Shown here piece by piece: positions 51,165 to 59,844 of a stretch of 64,000 nt of DNA. The DNA is from Theocolax elegans. Taxonomy: Eukaryota; Arthropoda; Insecta; Hymenoptera; Cerocephalidae. Each line of letters starts with the position of its first letter. The stretch's first letter is position 1. The position numbers and the translations under genes were made by a program. Under the pieces are notes generated by a model. That model saw only the letters and a list, made by a program, of their open reading frames with translations, was not told the DNA's origin and made no database searches. The stretch covers positions 3,322,001 to 3,386,000 of the forward strand of contig CM047425.1 of the NCBI GenBank assembly GCA_026168455.1, written 5' to 3'.

Positions 51165-52179
51165 AAAGTTAAGTTCTTAAGGATTATCTGTCGCGAAAGA
51201 AAAAAATTTAAACAATTAACCAAAAGTTATATAACTTCAGTATTGGAATAAACAAGAATTAAAACTTTTGTTTGTTAATATTCAACATGACAGTAGCCGT
51301 GTGCCGATACATACCTACAATCTGTCAGTATATATATATATCAAAAACGTAGGTTATGGAAACACGTTGACTTAAACATGAAAACTTTAGCATAGAATAC
51401 TCCTGACTATTTTAATTAATGAATTATTAAAAATAATGAACGATTGGTAATACAATAACAATAAAAAACTGGATAAAATCTACGTATACGATTGCAGTCT
51501 ATTCAAAATCGAATTTTGTATATTATATTGACATAAAAAAAGCAAAATAAAAAACCAAGGGAAACAATAAAATAGATGATAAATCGCATTAGAGTTAAAT
51601 CTATACATAAACATAATTTGTATAACATTTATAAAAATATTACAATAAAAAAGCAGAAATGCAAAATAATAATTCAAACTTATGAAATTTGTACTATTTA
51701 AAATTTTTCAAATATGCAAATAAAAGTGTTCCCTTAATTGTTAGTAAAAATAAATTAGTAATGCTTAACATACTGGTCGACTGTATCTTTGAAAACGATG
51801 GATGCACTTCCTGCACCAGGATTCGCTGCATTTTTTTGACACTCTTGTCGCAACAGTCTTTTTTCTAACGGTTGGTGAGTGGTCAGAAAACAAGTATGCG
51901 GCTGCATAAGTCTTGCAGTCCCCGCATCGCCGCTGACGTCAAGGCGTAACACCGCACTACATTTCGGTTTTATGCACCCATATCTATTTTCAATAATCAG
52001 AACATAATTTAAAAATGCACTAATAAGTTTAAAAGTGCGATTATTCAAATTAGAATTGAGAGTTTGCAAAAATAAACAATTAAATATTTTAATTACCTCG
52101 TTTTTTCCTTATTTTTAACTTTATAATTAAAACCTAAATGGTGGAATCCCCTTCTCAGTTTGGGTTCTGCCGAGTCCAT
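39242..52179 (-). CDS. MULE transposase, eight exons, intact frame (598 aa)
   Basis: DDE transposase predicted to cut and integrate the element's ends in the nucleus. Join (minus strand): 52179-52097, 51983-51774, 50025-49668, 47785-47588, 46996-46627, 45394-45179, 42592-42495, 39505-39242. All junctions are GT-AG, phases agree, and 1797 nt give 598 aa plus stop. Residues about 11-58 form a FLYWCH-like DNA-binding finger (GFHHLGFNY, YGCIKPKC, PHTC). The MULE core follows: FIDATYKICPK with D192, AHCDFEKGL with D256, VGCYFHFTQA with C277-x2-H280 (spanning exons 4 and 5), and DRTNNYVESYHRTLN with E386. Residues 479-503 are acidic and 512-598 lysine-rich, a likely nuclear-localisation tail. The start ATG at 52179 gives the complete finger. 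The exon 7-8 join is the weakest: without it exon 7 reads to a TGA nine codons later. Family assignment is strong; activity is unknown. Confidence 0.85.
39632..39750. repeat. Partial third copy of the internal MULE repeat
   Basis: GTGTGGAAAACACACGAGGC, AATCTTTGGCGCATATC, TTTGTGACAAATAACG and GAATGTTTGCGTTTTA match the 3' half of the hairpin at 37454 and 42048 with more substitutions. Confidence 0.6.
39838..40812. mobile_element. Fold-back element (related to FB-2), interrupted by a tRNA-like SINE
   Basis: CTGAGGTCGAGTCGATTGG followed by AAAAAGAAGAAACTAAAATA at about 39901-39950 pairs with TTTGAGCTTCTTTTTTTG and CTTGATCTCATCTTTCTTC at about 40736-40793. GTATTCGACTGCAAATTTAC pairs with GTAAAGTTGCAGACGAATAC. 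The arm sequence AGAAAGCTCAAATATTT is shared with the element at 45640. A tRNA-derived sequence (40495-40670) sits in the right arm. Confidence 0.65.
40495..40670 (-). mobile_element. tRNA-derived SINE-like sequence
   Basis: The minus strand begins GACGTGCGATGGTTCGGTCG, with an A-box-like TGGTTCGGTCGG, a loop containing CTCGTAA, and a B-box GGGTTCGCGCCC at about 40605-40616. About 100 bp of non-tRNA sequence and an A-rich end follow. The sequence after the T arm does not pair with an acceptor stem, so this is not a functional tRNA. AAATACTT occurs on both sides, but it is common here and is not a secure target duplication. Confidence 0.7.
41126..41530. mobile_element. MITE flanked by TTAA (piggyBac-like)
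   Basis: The ends are GGGGGTATTACACTTAAAAT and GTGTTAAGTGTAATACCCCC, inverted copies for about 35 bp (continuing TTGGAAAATGAATTTT against AAATTCATTTTTCCA). TTAA lies directly outside both ends (41122-41125 and 41531-41534), the target signature of piggyBac-type elements. The interior is 405 bp and non-coding. It lies in intron 7 of the transposase gene. Confidence 0.85.
42048..42480. repeat. Internal MULE repeat segment, copy B
   Basis: TATGCCAAGGGCGTAAAGTG and GCCCACTTAGCCCTTGGTGC form the hairpin; AATGTTCGCGTTTTAGG follows, then TATAGAGCTCTTTTGCACCC and TTCGTGCATGTATTAG. It ends about 15 bp from the 3' border of exon 7. Copy A (37454-39060) ends about 180 bp from the 3' end of exon 8. The 76-codon ORF at 42047-42277 is within the repeat and not a gene. 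Confidence 0.75.
42495..42592 (-). CDS. Transposase exon 7 (acidic linker)
   Basis: It follows TTTTAATAG. The residues are strongly acidic (EDEPESLEPEPVDSDDDVED, then EEMDFENF). A GTAAAT donor after YEKY gives phase 0. If the donor is not used, the frame ends with a TGA nine codons on. Confidence 0.7.
42793..43107. mobile_element. Short fold-back/MITE (family FB-2, ACAAGGAGAG ends)
   Basis: It begins ACAAGGAGAGTGTCTCAAAT and ends CACTCTCCTTGT. GGAAACGGATCTTATCCAAA and ATTTCGG/CCGGAAATT blocks are shared with the larger element at 45640. It lies in intron 6 of the transposase gene. Confidence 0.7.
44391..44735. mobile_element. Small fold-back element in intron 6
   Basis: CACTTACTGTAAGGTTTATT and GGGTTGAAATTTTGAGG near 44400-44460 pair with CCTCAAAATTTCAGCTC and AATAAACCTTACGC near 44670-44720. 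Arms are about 90 bp; the interior is AT-rich and non-coding. Confidence 0.7.
45179..45394 (-). CDS. Transposase exon 6 (core C-terminus)
   Basis: It opens after CTGTTTCAG with residues GIITLSRNSV and ends NEFEIFAQ before GTAAAC in phase 1. It has no diagnostic motif; it is included because acceptor, donor and phase fit and the frame stays open throughout. Confidence 0.75.
45640..46322. mobile_element. Complete fold-back element (family FB-2) in intron 5
   Basis: It begins ACAAGGAGAGGTCACACCCT and ends AGGGTGCGACCTCTCCTTGT. The arms of about 320 bp mirror each other almost throughout, including AAAACAATTAAAGATGTACG against CGTACATCTTTAATTGTTTC and GTCAAAAGTTATGGGAG against CCCATAACTTTTGACC. 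It has no ORF. Confidence 0.88.
46627..46996 (-). CDS. Transposase exon 5 (catalytic E386)
   Basis: It begins AIIRKAK directly after FHFTQ of exon 4, restoring the family's FHFxQAIxRK pattern, and ends in phase 1 at the strong GTAAGT donor. DRTNNYVESYHRTLNANIR contains the catalytic Glu. Confidence 0.9.
47588..47785 (-). CDS. Transposase exon 4 (catalytic D256)
   Basis: Exactly 66 codons between TTGTAG and GTAAAT. VMMTKRTSVAYKAVW is the conserved strand/helix before the second Asp (AHCDFEKGLIKSL), and VVGCYFHFTQ holds the Cys-x2-His motif. Frame and phase match both neighbours. Confidence 0.9.
48010..48570. repeat. Pair of diverged direct repeats in intron 3
   Basis: The block at 48020-48150 (AAATTTTCAACAATTACCAA, GATGCTTGAACTATATAG, TCACTTTTCGTCGATAATGA) recurs at 48395-48545 (AAATTTTCAACAATTATCAA, GACTCTTGAATGGTATAG, TCACTTTTCGTTGGTAATAA). 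It is an unclassified old tandem duplication or repeat pair. Confidence 0.6.
49349..49617 (+). mobile_element. Old, decayed copy of the 5S-derived SINE
   Basis: It aligns along its length with 19372-19630: ATATTCCACAAAGTGAACGG against ACATTCCACAACGTGAGCGG, GACATTTGGTTTAGGTATTA against GGCATTCGGTTTCGGTGTTA, and TCGGAGGACGTATTCCTAAA against TCGGAGGAGGTTTTCCTAAA. The 5S part is heavily mutated and the 3' third and A-tail are missing. It lies in intron 3, about 50 bp from the exon 3 donor. The 85-codon ORF across it is not a gene. Confidence 0.8.
49668..50025 (-). CDS. Transposase exon 3 (catalytic D192)
   Basis: It begins YPEARATTSF after TTTGTTTAAG and ends QVLTVMCKKYQT before GTAAGAG, in phase 0. 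VFIDATYKICPKIKG carries the first catalytic Asp, at the position of the DGTFK motif of MULE transposases. Confidence 0.88.
50345..50430 (-). mobile_element. Second tRNA-like sequence (SINE head or decayed tRNA)
   Basis: The minus strand has an A-box-like TGGCGCAGGCGGTAACG, a loop containing CTTTGAC, and a B-box-like AGATTCGAATCCC, followed by a T-run. T-arm pairing is poor and no acceptor stem closes, so it is not a functional tRNA. It differs from the tRNA-like sequence at 40495 and lies in intron 2. Confidence 0.55.
50935..51060. repeat. Partial FB-2 end in intron 2
   Basis: TTAGGAGTGTCAGACCTTGC, GGTAACGGATCTTAATC, AAATATGAAGAGACCCCG resemble the left arm of the FB-2 elements (CTGGAAAACGGATCCTTACC and following). 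No right arm was found. Confidence 0.5.
51084..51161. repeat. (GT)n microsatellite, 78 bp
   Basis: Uninterrupted GT dinucleotides, the longest simple repeat in the window, in intron 2 of the transposase gene. Confidence 0.97.
51774..51983 (-). CDS. Transposase exon 2 (zinc-binding residues)
   Basis: Acceptor AAAATAG at the 5' side; the first base completes an Arg codon, followed by YGCIKPKCSAVLRLD and QPHTC, the Cys/His set of a FLYWCH-like finger. The best donor is GTATGT within ACCAGTATGTTAAG, ending in phase 2. Confidence 0.8.
52097..52179 (-). CDS. Transposase exon 1 (start; first part of zinc finger)
   Basis: ATG at 52179-52177 opens MDSAEPKLRRGFHHLGFNYK and following residues. It ends ACGAG before the GTAATT donor (phase 2). 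The hydrophobic/aromatic pattern is the first strand of a FLYWCH-type finger, completed in exon 2. Confidence 0.8.
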
Positions 52180-52542
52180 AACATAAAAGGCACTAACTCA
52201 AAAAAAATATTAATAATTTTTAACTAACGTCCGATTCGCGTTTGTGCGCAGTACATGTGCAAGTAAAATTAATGTTTTGTTTAGACTTTGCGTTACTATG
52301 GAAGTTCTTAGATACGCGATTCTTTTTTATTTACTTTAATTTGAACTTGAAGGGAGATGCCAATAAAATTTACTCACGTTGTATATATATATAATCTACT
52401 CGATATATACAGTGTTAACAAATTTTGTGGGCATTCATTCTCTTTCAATAAGAAACATAAATAACAAATAGTACCCCTGAAATATCTATCCATTAAAAAT
52501 TTCCTTTTGCAAAAATGAAAGTGCGTATTCACGCATACAATG
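52180..52542 (-). promoter_or_regulatory. 5' leader/promoter interval of the transposase gene
   Basis: This lies between the right TIR and the start codon. It holds a TATATATATA run at about 52382-52392 and TCTACTCGATATATACAGTG, but no clear initiator. Leader status is inferred from position only. Confidence 0.3.
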
Positions 52543-52916
52543 AAATTTCGGATGTTAATTATTGTGATCCCATTCGTTTTTCAAACTGATCTTTCTTTGA
52601 AAAAATGTCTTATTTCAAAGGAAGAAACAATGAGAGGAATGTTATATATGCTTCAATTATATACGGTACGTGTCATTAAGTGGTAATGAAAATCAATACC
52701 TTACAATCGATAAATCGTTGAAATAAGTAAAATACGACATCTACCTAAATAAAAAATAATTAATAATGCTCTTTTTTATCGACCGCAATCTCCGCGAGCT
52801 TTCCCCACTTCTTTATTACAAAAAAAGTAAAACGATTTCTGATTGGTGGGCCAAAATTAAGATTCTCGCTTCTCATTGGTGGGCTATTTGACGCGTGGGC
52901 CATTTGACACGGATTC
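52543..52916 (-). repeat. MULE right terminal inverted repeat
   Basis: Reverse-complement partner of 36348-36720. The transposase start codon lies about 360 bp inside it, so the TIR probably carries or adjoins the promoter, as is known for MULEs. Confidence 0.9.
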
Positions 52917-52924
52917 AAAAATTT
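52917..52924. repeat. MULE target-site duplication, right
   Basis: AAAAATTT directly after the right TIR end (CACGGATTC). Confidence 0.75.
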
Positions 52925-53179
52925 CAACGTAACGGATCAGACTGAACATTTGTTGGTATAAAGGACATAGTTCTCAAAAACGCAATAATATTTTAGTCTA
53001 AAAATTCAACGCGTACAATTAGATTATCGATATAAACAAAATCGCCTCTTCTCCTACCTCTTCGCGCACTCTTTTATTTTTTCTGATTAATTGTAATCAA
53101 TAAAAATCAAGTGTGCGGTAAGCCCCCGTTAATGGGAAAGAACAGCCTGTAAATATACGAGGACGCGTTTGACTAAATA
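52925..53179. other. Short AT-rich flank right of the MULE
   Basis: No feature recognised. Confidence 0.5.
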
Positions 53180-53480
53180 AAAGTTAAATTTGGCAAGTCG
53201 TTTAACCGAGGTTCCGCGGTGGTCCGGCACAGGGATTATATATACATATATACACGCTTCAGGGATAAACGGAACGCCGGCACTTTGGCACCGAGAATTT
53301 ATTAGCCATTATTGGAAGATGTATATACAATGCAGAGAGGTGCCCAAAGGCGGTGGCGATCCGTCTAGTCGACGTCTGCCCATAACCAACGGAGAAGGTA
53401 GAAGAAGAAGATACTCTCTCTCTCTCTCTCTCTCTCTTTTTTATAGGAATTGCTACTATTTCAAGACATATATACGTTAT
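53180..53480. promoter_or_regulatory. GC-rich island
   Basis: Mixed sequence with CpGs (GGTTCCGCGGTGGTCCGGCA near 53209-53228; CGGAACGCCGGCAC near 53270-53283), ending in a (CT)n run at 53413-53436. The 102-codon plus-strand ORF through it ends in serine/leucine from CT repeats and has no family resemblance. Confidence 0.3.
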
Positions 53481-54165
53481 ACATGCATACGTTCATAAAA
53501 TTTTTTTTCGTATGTAACTACATATTGTTACGTGGGATGGTTTTATTCCCTATTCCTGGATGAAGAAAAGTGAGAGATTTAGGAACAAAGAGTCGAGTGA
53601 AGAGAATTCGATTTATTAAATGACAATATACATGGACTGATAGGTCCAGAAAATTATATCCACTAACTTCACTATCCTACTACTACCAACTTTGCCCTTC
53701 GCAATCATGTGGGTTTATATACTCGTTGATGCGTCAACATTAGACATCATCTAAAATAGTTGTCGATCATCTTATACGTTGTGTGCACTCATCTGTGCAT
53801 TTGTCAATATGTATTGGGTATAATTTGGATAACGCTTTATTACCCAGCTTTTCACGAAGAAATAAATAAACTTAAAATTTATATTTATAAAAAGAGCTCT
53901 TGCGCCATTCGGAATGCAGTGGTGCAAAATAAATATTCAATTGTCCATAAATATATATAATATATGTATGTGAAAGATGACTCGATCGTTCGATGAAGGT
54001 AAAGAACTATATTTGTCGAGTGCACAAATAGTGTGCCTGCGTGTATGCAAATTGAGTGGCGACCTCACTTAATCAACATCGATGCTATAGAGGTGACCGT
54101 ATAAGAAAATCACCAAAAATATGTATATTATGCGTATATATAAACGGCTCGGGTCACAACTGTTT
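53481..54165. other. AT-rich non-coding stretch
   Basis: No supportable feature; the 66-codon ORF at 53760-53960 has no recognisable motif. Confidence 0.45.
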
Positions 54166-54600
54166 TTAGTGTCATCGTCGGAGTTGTAGAAAAAAAGAAA
54201 AAAGAAAGGAGAGAAGAGAGAATAGCGAGGGTCTAGGAGATGAGAAGGAAGAGGATCGGTTCAACTGGAAGAAAAAGTCACCTAATTGATGCTTCGTCTT
54301 TGTTTTGGTTAATTCCAACATGGTTCGGCCATTAAAACGTCCCACTGTATCGGCGGACCCGATCTCTACCGCGAGATAAATGATGACACCCGCTAGCAAG
54401 GGATACCATACTTACCACCGCCGTGCACCGACTTGCTTCTTCCTGCCTTTTCCTCCTCCACCTCTTCCTCCTCCTCCTACTTCTTCTTTTTTGCTGCCTC
54501 TTCTTCTTTCTTATATATACTACGAATTTTTCGTTCCACGCTTATTTGACACTGCAGTGTGCATCCCTTTTTCTACGCGATTGAAAAGTCTTTAGGAAAA
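54166..54600. promoter_or_regulatory. GC-richer island with purine/pyrimidine tracts
   Basis: GAAGAGA-rich DNA (54180-54260) and CTCCTCC-rich DNA (54440-54515) flank mixed sequence with CpGs around 54320-54430. ORFs on both strands reflect these tracts. Confidence 0.25.
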
Positions 54601-55128
54601 TAGCATACAGGTGATTGAAAGAATTTGCAATAATTCTCAGCTTTTTTTCTAAGAGGTATATGTATATGGAAAATAGGGTAGTACAGTATATTCAATATAG
54701 CGAAATATAGTCACGTGACCTTTTCATTATCTAAAATTTATATTCGTTCATTCATTCTCTAGTAGAAATAAGAGCATTTATTAATCTTTTGAGGTTAAAA
54801 ATAGTTACTTTATAGGTCGTAATTACTCATTTTCTATCCATTTTTAAAAATTAACTATTTTCTTATTTATTATTACAATCGAGGAAATTACTTAAATAGG
54901 CTTTATATTTCATATTTAAAAAAAAGTATGTTTTATTACACTGGAATGTGTTAAAAGGTACTATCAAGTTTATTGCAAATGTCAATCTATTAAATTATCA
55001 ATATTTGGATCATAACCCTTTGGCGACAACTCAATCTGTAATACAGCAAAGTTGTTTTAAAAATTTTAGTTACTTTTGGGTAATAATTAAAAATTTTTTT
55101 TAAATAATTAGTATTCTTCCGGTTTTAG

Positions 55129-55181
55129 TTAAGGTGGTGACATACCCGGTAGGTTATCAACCGAGTATGCCATCCCCTTAA
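55129..55181. mobile_element. 53-bp hairpin with TTAA ends (miniature element remnant)
   Basis: TTAAGG...ACATACCCGGT pairs with ACCGAGTATGCC...CCTTAA across a short loop. Both ends are TTAA. The GG/CC termini next to TTAA resemble those of the TTAA-flanked MITE at 41126, so it may be an extreme internal-deletion derivative; this is an inference from about 20 bp. Confidence 0.5.
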
Positions 55182-55349
55182 ATTTCAATTTGCAACGTTA
55201 ATTTTTAGTAAAAATTTTACTTGTCAGTCGGTAAATTTTAATCCCGGGAAATTTAAATATTTGATTTGCTCTGACACTTGTTTTCATTTATAAAAAAAAG
55301 TAAATGAATGATATATATCTCGAAGAGTTTATGAATTTCTTTCATAACG

Positions 55350-55920
55350 AATCAAATCATTTCTTAATTTTTTAAATAACTTATATTACCATTAACTTTT
55401 ATTTAAAATTTTTTAGCTTATGTGTATGTAACACAACTATTTTAATTAATTATGTGTCTCCGTACTCTGATTTTTTCAATAATGGATTCACCAAAGGATA
55501 TCACAAGAACCACTTCATTGAATAAGCTGAAAATTTAATAGTAAAAGCACAATATGATTTAAATCCACTTAAATGAGACATAATTTTAATAAAAGTCTAA
55601 ATGTTTATTTAAAACCATCATTTAGCTGTATTTACACTATTTTTTTTAAATAATATGATAAGAATAAATTTTAAATACAATGTTAACACAGTCTGTTCCA
55701 TTCAAGTAAATTAAAATCATATTTAAAAGTTACTGTTCAAATTTCAGCCTATTCGATGAAGTGATTCATGAGATATTCTACGGTAAGATCATTATTCAAA
55801 AAAATCAGAGTATGGAGTCTCATAATTAATTAAAATAGTTGTGTTACATACAAATAAGCTAAAAAATTTTAAATAAAAGTTAATAATAATATAATTTGTT
55901 TAAAAAATTAAAGAATGTAT
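55350..55920. mobile_element. Fold-back element
   Basis: The left arm (TTTTAGCTTATGTGTATGTA, ACACAACTATTTTAATTAAT, GTCTCCGTACTCTGATTTTT) is mirrored by the right arm (AAAAATCAGAGTATGGAGTC, ATTAATTAAAATAGTTGTGT, TACATACAAATAAGCTAAAA). Arms are over 120 bp, with weaker pairing extending outwards. No ORF and no clear target duplication. Confidence 0.8.
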
Positions 55921-56555
55921 TCAATTCTTATGAAAACAGTTATTGGGTGATAATATTTAATAGCTTTTCTTCAATTTTAACCCAGACATATCCAATTAAG
56001 GAGAGTCCGTACTGATTACAGATTTCTGTAATTGATTTTTCAAATATAGTTTTCAATTTTCATTATTTCCAATTTCTTTTAGCACACGCACAATTATTGC
56101 ACATCGTAGTCTGTGCCTCAACTCATAAAACTGAAAAATATGCAACTTGGAAGATAAATTGAAAAATCAGTTAATGTCGATAAGTGTGTATTTTAAATGA
56201 AAGTACGACATCCTCTATCCTGTTTTTTTACTAATATATACAAGTAAAAGATATAGAACCTAACCAATATTTTAATTCAAAAAGCGACTCTTTCTCGAGT
56301 GTAACTAAATGATAAAAAAATATTTCAATGGTCTTTCCCGATCCATGATCCTTTTTTTTGTTATTATCAAACCTTTGAAAGCATATAGTTAAATTTTATA
56401 CAGCGAATTCACAATACCGAGGGTAAGCTCGAATTGTTATCACCGATGTAATATCAAAGATTTTAATACACCCAGGTCGTAAGGTGCGCAATATCACGAC
56501 TCGAAGAGTAAAAAGAGTTCAGCACGTCGTTACAATTGTGAAAACAAGAGAGATT
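55921..56555. other. AT-rich non-coding stretch
   Basis: No supportable feature. Confidence 0.45.
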
Positions 56556-57085
56556 ACCACACACACACACAAATAGACCGCGGTAAAATCACGCGTGTAT
56601 ATACTCTCGTTTTAACGCGAGGTTACAAAGCGTAACTCGAACTTTTGTGGTGTCGCGGAGACTTTCGGATCGGAGCGCATGTAAATACGTACGTAACCAA
56701 AGGATAAAGAAGTAAAAATAAAAGAGTGTACGAGAGAGATTCTCGACAAAAGTGATAGAGAGGGGTGGGGTCCAGGAAGCCGGATCGAGCATATCTCTAT
56801 CGGAATGTGTTTTACATTAATACTTCAGTGTTTCTTGGGCGATTGCCGAGGCCGTTAATGCCACTCACACACATATCCAGAGTTGTTGGGAGTAGTGTGC
56901 TCAGAGCTTCTGGCTTTTACAAATTTATACACTTGGTAGCTACGAACTCCTTCCCGATATCGTATCTATCGCACCTGGTTCTCCTCGATCCTTCTTTCTC
57001 TCTAACTCTCTCTCTCTGTTCCACAATGCCAATGTGTATACGAATCCTCTTCGATATGTACCTAATTGCGGCGATATGACTTTTA
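56556..57085. promoter_or_regulatory. GC-richer island
   Basis: Mixed sequence with CpGs (GGCGATTGCCGAGGCCG near 56839-56855; GGTGGGGTCCAGGAAGCCGG near 56763-56782), flanked by (AC)n at 56560-56571 and (CT)n near 57005-57017. The 104-codon plus-strand ORF at 56765-57079 has no recognisable motif. Confidence 0.3.
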
Positions 57086-57970
57086 TTCACCACGGATCAA
57101 AATGTTTGATATATATATACATAAATTTTTGCGCTTGATTGCGCGTTTGATCGAGGTGCTCTCGTTTTCGATTTGTATTTTCACGGTGTTTTATGTGACG
57201 TCGTTATATTCGAAGGTTGTTGATATTGCATTTTTTTTATATATCATTCTTAATTTACCTGTTATTCTGATCCTAAATGTGTGATTAGAGGAATGTTGAA
57301 GATGCGTTTTGGGGCAATATTGAAAATTGTAGAATGATAATGAATTGTTATTTCGAATACAATGTGTGTGTCACAAAAATTTATTTCGTCACTTGTGGTA
57401 TACATTCAAGATATTTCTATATTTTTAGAAGATTTATATGACCTATCGCGAATATTTAAATTGCCCGCGTTTACGATAGTTTTTTTAATGTTATAATGAA
57501 AAAAACTTATTTCACCAAAAAAAAAGTACAGTTTTTTATACAGTAGTCTACTACTCCTTCAAATATTGATTAATTATATTTATCAATTCATATGATTAAT
57601 CATCTTGAAATATTCTAACCTAGTTCACTATATAATTTTCAAAACGATTAATTTAATTAATGAATTAATAAACAGTTGAAAGAGTTTATACGATAGTTTA
57701 TGCCTTTTCTCAGTTCAGCTTTTCTCATTGTCTCAACAAAATCTAAAACCCTTTCCTATTGTAATTAAAAAATCAAACAATCTCCTATAGTTTTGTCAAG
57801 CTACATACATTTTCTTTTTCGCAATCGGAATTTTCCCGAAACAATTTATTTATAAAACATTCGACAGTAAGCAATTCGCATAGAAGTAAATAACCATCAG
57901 TAATCGCACGTGCGGAGACTTCGAAACGAAAACACATTAGCCAAGAATTTTACATCAATAAGTGATAAAT
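57086..57970. other. AT-rich non-coding stretch
   Basis: No supportable feature; the 72-codon hydrophobic ORF at 57066-57284 is what T-rich DNA gives by chance. Confidence 0.45.
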
Positions 57971-58385
57971 CCCTGTTTATTCGGCTACTATACGTACTAT
58001 CGTTCGCCAACATCTTCGGTTTTTAACGTCTTCGACAAAACTCTTACGGATACATATGTATATATATACACTCTTGAGACTCTCAAAAAAATCATACTTG
58101 AAATCCTTATCGCAAAGTCGATCGTACATTCCTAAGAGAAGAAGGCGAAGTTGGGAGGTAAAAAATGAGAAACGAAAAGAAGAATTAGCAGAGGAGAAAT
58201 TCCCTTGAAGAGAGAGAGAGAGAGAGAGAGAGAAGGTGGGTCTATTTTTACACAAGAGAGCGGACCGATTGCAGGTGGAATAGAGAGAAGAGACACCTCG
58301 GGGAAAGGTCAAAGTCGCATATATACGGTAGCTCCTAATTAGCGCCGATGGCAGATGAGATTCCCTCAATTGATTTCATCTCGAT
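57971..58385. promoter_or_regulatory. GC-richer island
   Basis: Mixed sequence with (GA)n at 58209-58232, then AGGTCAAAGTCGC, which contains a nuclear-receptor-type AGGTCA/AAGGTCA half-site, and GCTCCTAATTAGCGCC, a homeodomain-type TAATTA core. The 130-codon minus-strand ORF includes SLSLSLSL from the GA repeat and is not convincing. Confidence 0.3.
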
Positions 58386-59085
58386 ATATATCCTACACTC
58401 TATCTATATATCTACTCCTCTTCCTTCTTTTTTTTATACTTTGCTTTTCAAATTACGTATATATATATATAGCTTAGTCGTATTTTTTTTTTATTTTGTC
58501 TAATAAATATATTTCTTTTGATCTTTACGCGGAATACGATTCGTTTTGCGTATATTTCGGTTGATGTATATACATGCGCGTGGATGATTTTTATCTGATT
58601 TCTTAGGTTTCTTCGTCACTGTAGTTATTACGATTTTTAGAGAAAAAACTGGTTGTCGAGGTGTTAAAATAATGGAATTAACAGACGTATTTCTTGTTAA
58701 AAAATTGTGTATATACCTTGAGTGCGAATATTGTGTGCACAAAATATAAACTATTGCCAAGATATTGCAGAGATGTTGGAAATATTAGAGTTTTATTTAA
58801 CGGTTATTGTTGAATTTCTACTAGGGTATATCTAATGCAATTTGTCTACTTAAGTTGCGTCAAACTTATTTTGTATTTTTCAGTACCCTAAGAAAAAAAT
58901 GGATGTTAATCAAATGTAAACGCATATATGCGTCTGAATAATTGCAAAATTTTCGTACCTTATGGTGACAAGACATTGTATTCCATAATAAATGAGATAA
59001 GTATGTAATGAGGTAGGTAAACAGATATATTAAACAATTATTCTATACAAAACATTACCAAATCGCATGTCTATATAATTTTCGT
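58386..59085. other. AT-rich non-coding stretch
   Basis: No supportable feature. Confidence 0.45.
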
Positions 59086-59477
59086 ACACTCTCTCTCGTT
59101 TTTTTTCTTTAACTCGACTTCACTTATATATATATATCCGAGTTCACCTCCACCTCCTCGTCCATTATATATATATATATTTTCACGGTATTTCTTTTTG
59201 TCAGCGCGTGTATATTTTTTGTCGCGCGTCCTTCGCGACAGACGAGGAGAGGAGTCTTATATAGGACTCGTTCTCCGGACGTCGAGGTCCTCGATAAACA
59301 AGCCTCTCTTTCTTCTTCTTCTTCTTCTTCTTCTTCTTCTCCCGGTCGTTTCGTTTGGAACGAAAACCAAGCGACCAGCGAGAGGAAGCGTTTAATTAAA
59401 TTAACGCTTATAGGCGAGATTAACGGAGGTGCGAGGAGAGATCTGGCGATGCATAATGAGCCTCGTCTCTCTCCCGA

Positions 59478-59518
<41 letters not shown>

Positions 59519-59806
59519 AGAAGAAGAAGAGAATACGGGCCTGACCTCGAGGTTTCTTTGGGTGGTCCTACCGCTCGGTGTCTTTGCGCAGTTCCTCCCG
59601 GTCATTCTCTCTCTCTCTCTCTCTCATACCCTTTTTTTCTCTCTCCGTAAGGCTTTTTCCCCACTCTCTCTCCCTCTCAGCTTCTGGCGGCGCGGCTCGT
59701 TACCGTGTTGAGATTCACCCGAGCGACGTGGTGTTTTATATTGCCACTTTTTGCGCACCCGGGCCTCGATTATTTAGCGGTTTACGAGTATAAAGCTCAC
59801 GCGACC

Positions 59807-59844
<38 letters not shown>

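Larger units (their letters stand above)
36348..52916 (-). mobile_element. Giant Mutator-like element (MULE), about 16.6 kb
   Basis: Both ends are long inverted repeats beginning GGATCCGTGTCAAATGGCCC on the left and GAATCCGTGTCAAATGGCCC on the right (read inwards). They run inward for about 373 bp at roughly nine in ten identity, higher in the outer 200 bp. AAAAATTT lies directly outside both ends (36340-36347 and 52917-52924). Long TIRs, an 8-bp target duplication and a MULE-type transposase inside identify the superfamily. The transposase gene points leftward from near the right TIR. The interior also contains at least eight nested repeats. MULEs with one transposase ORF are usually a few kb, so this element is very large. 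Confidence 0.9.
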
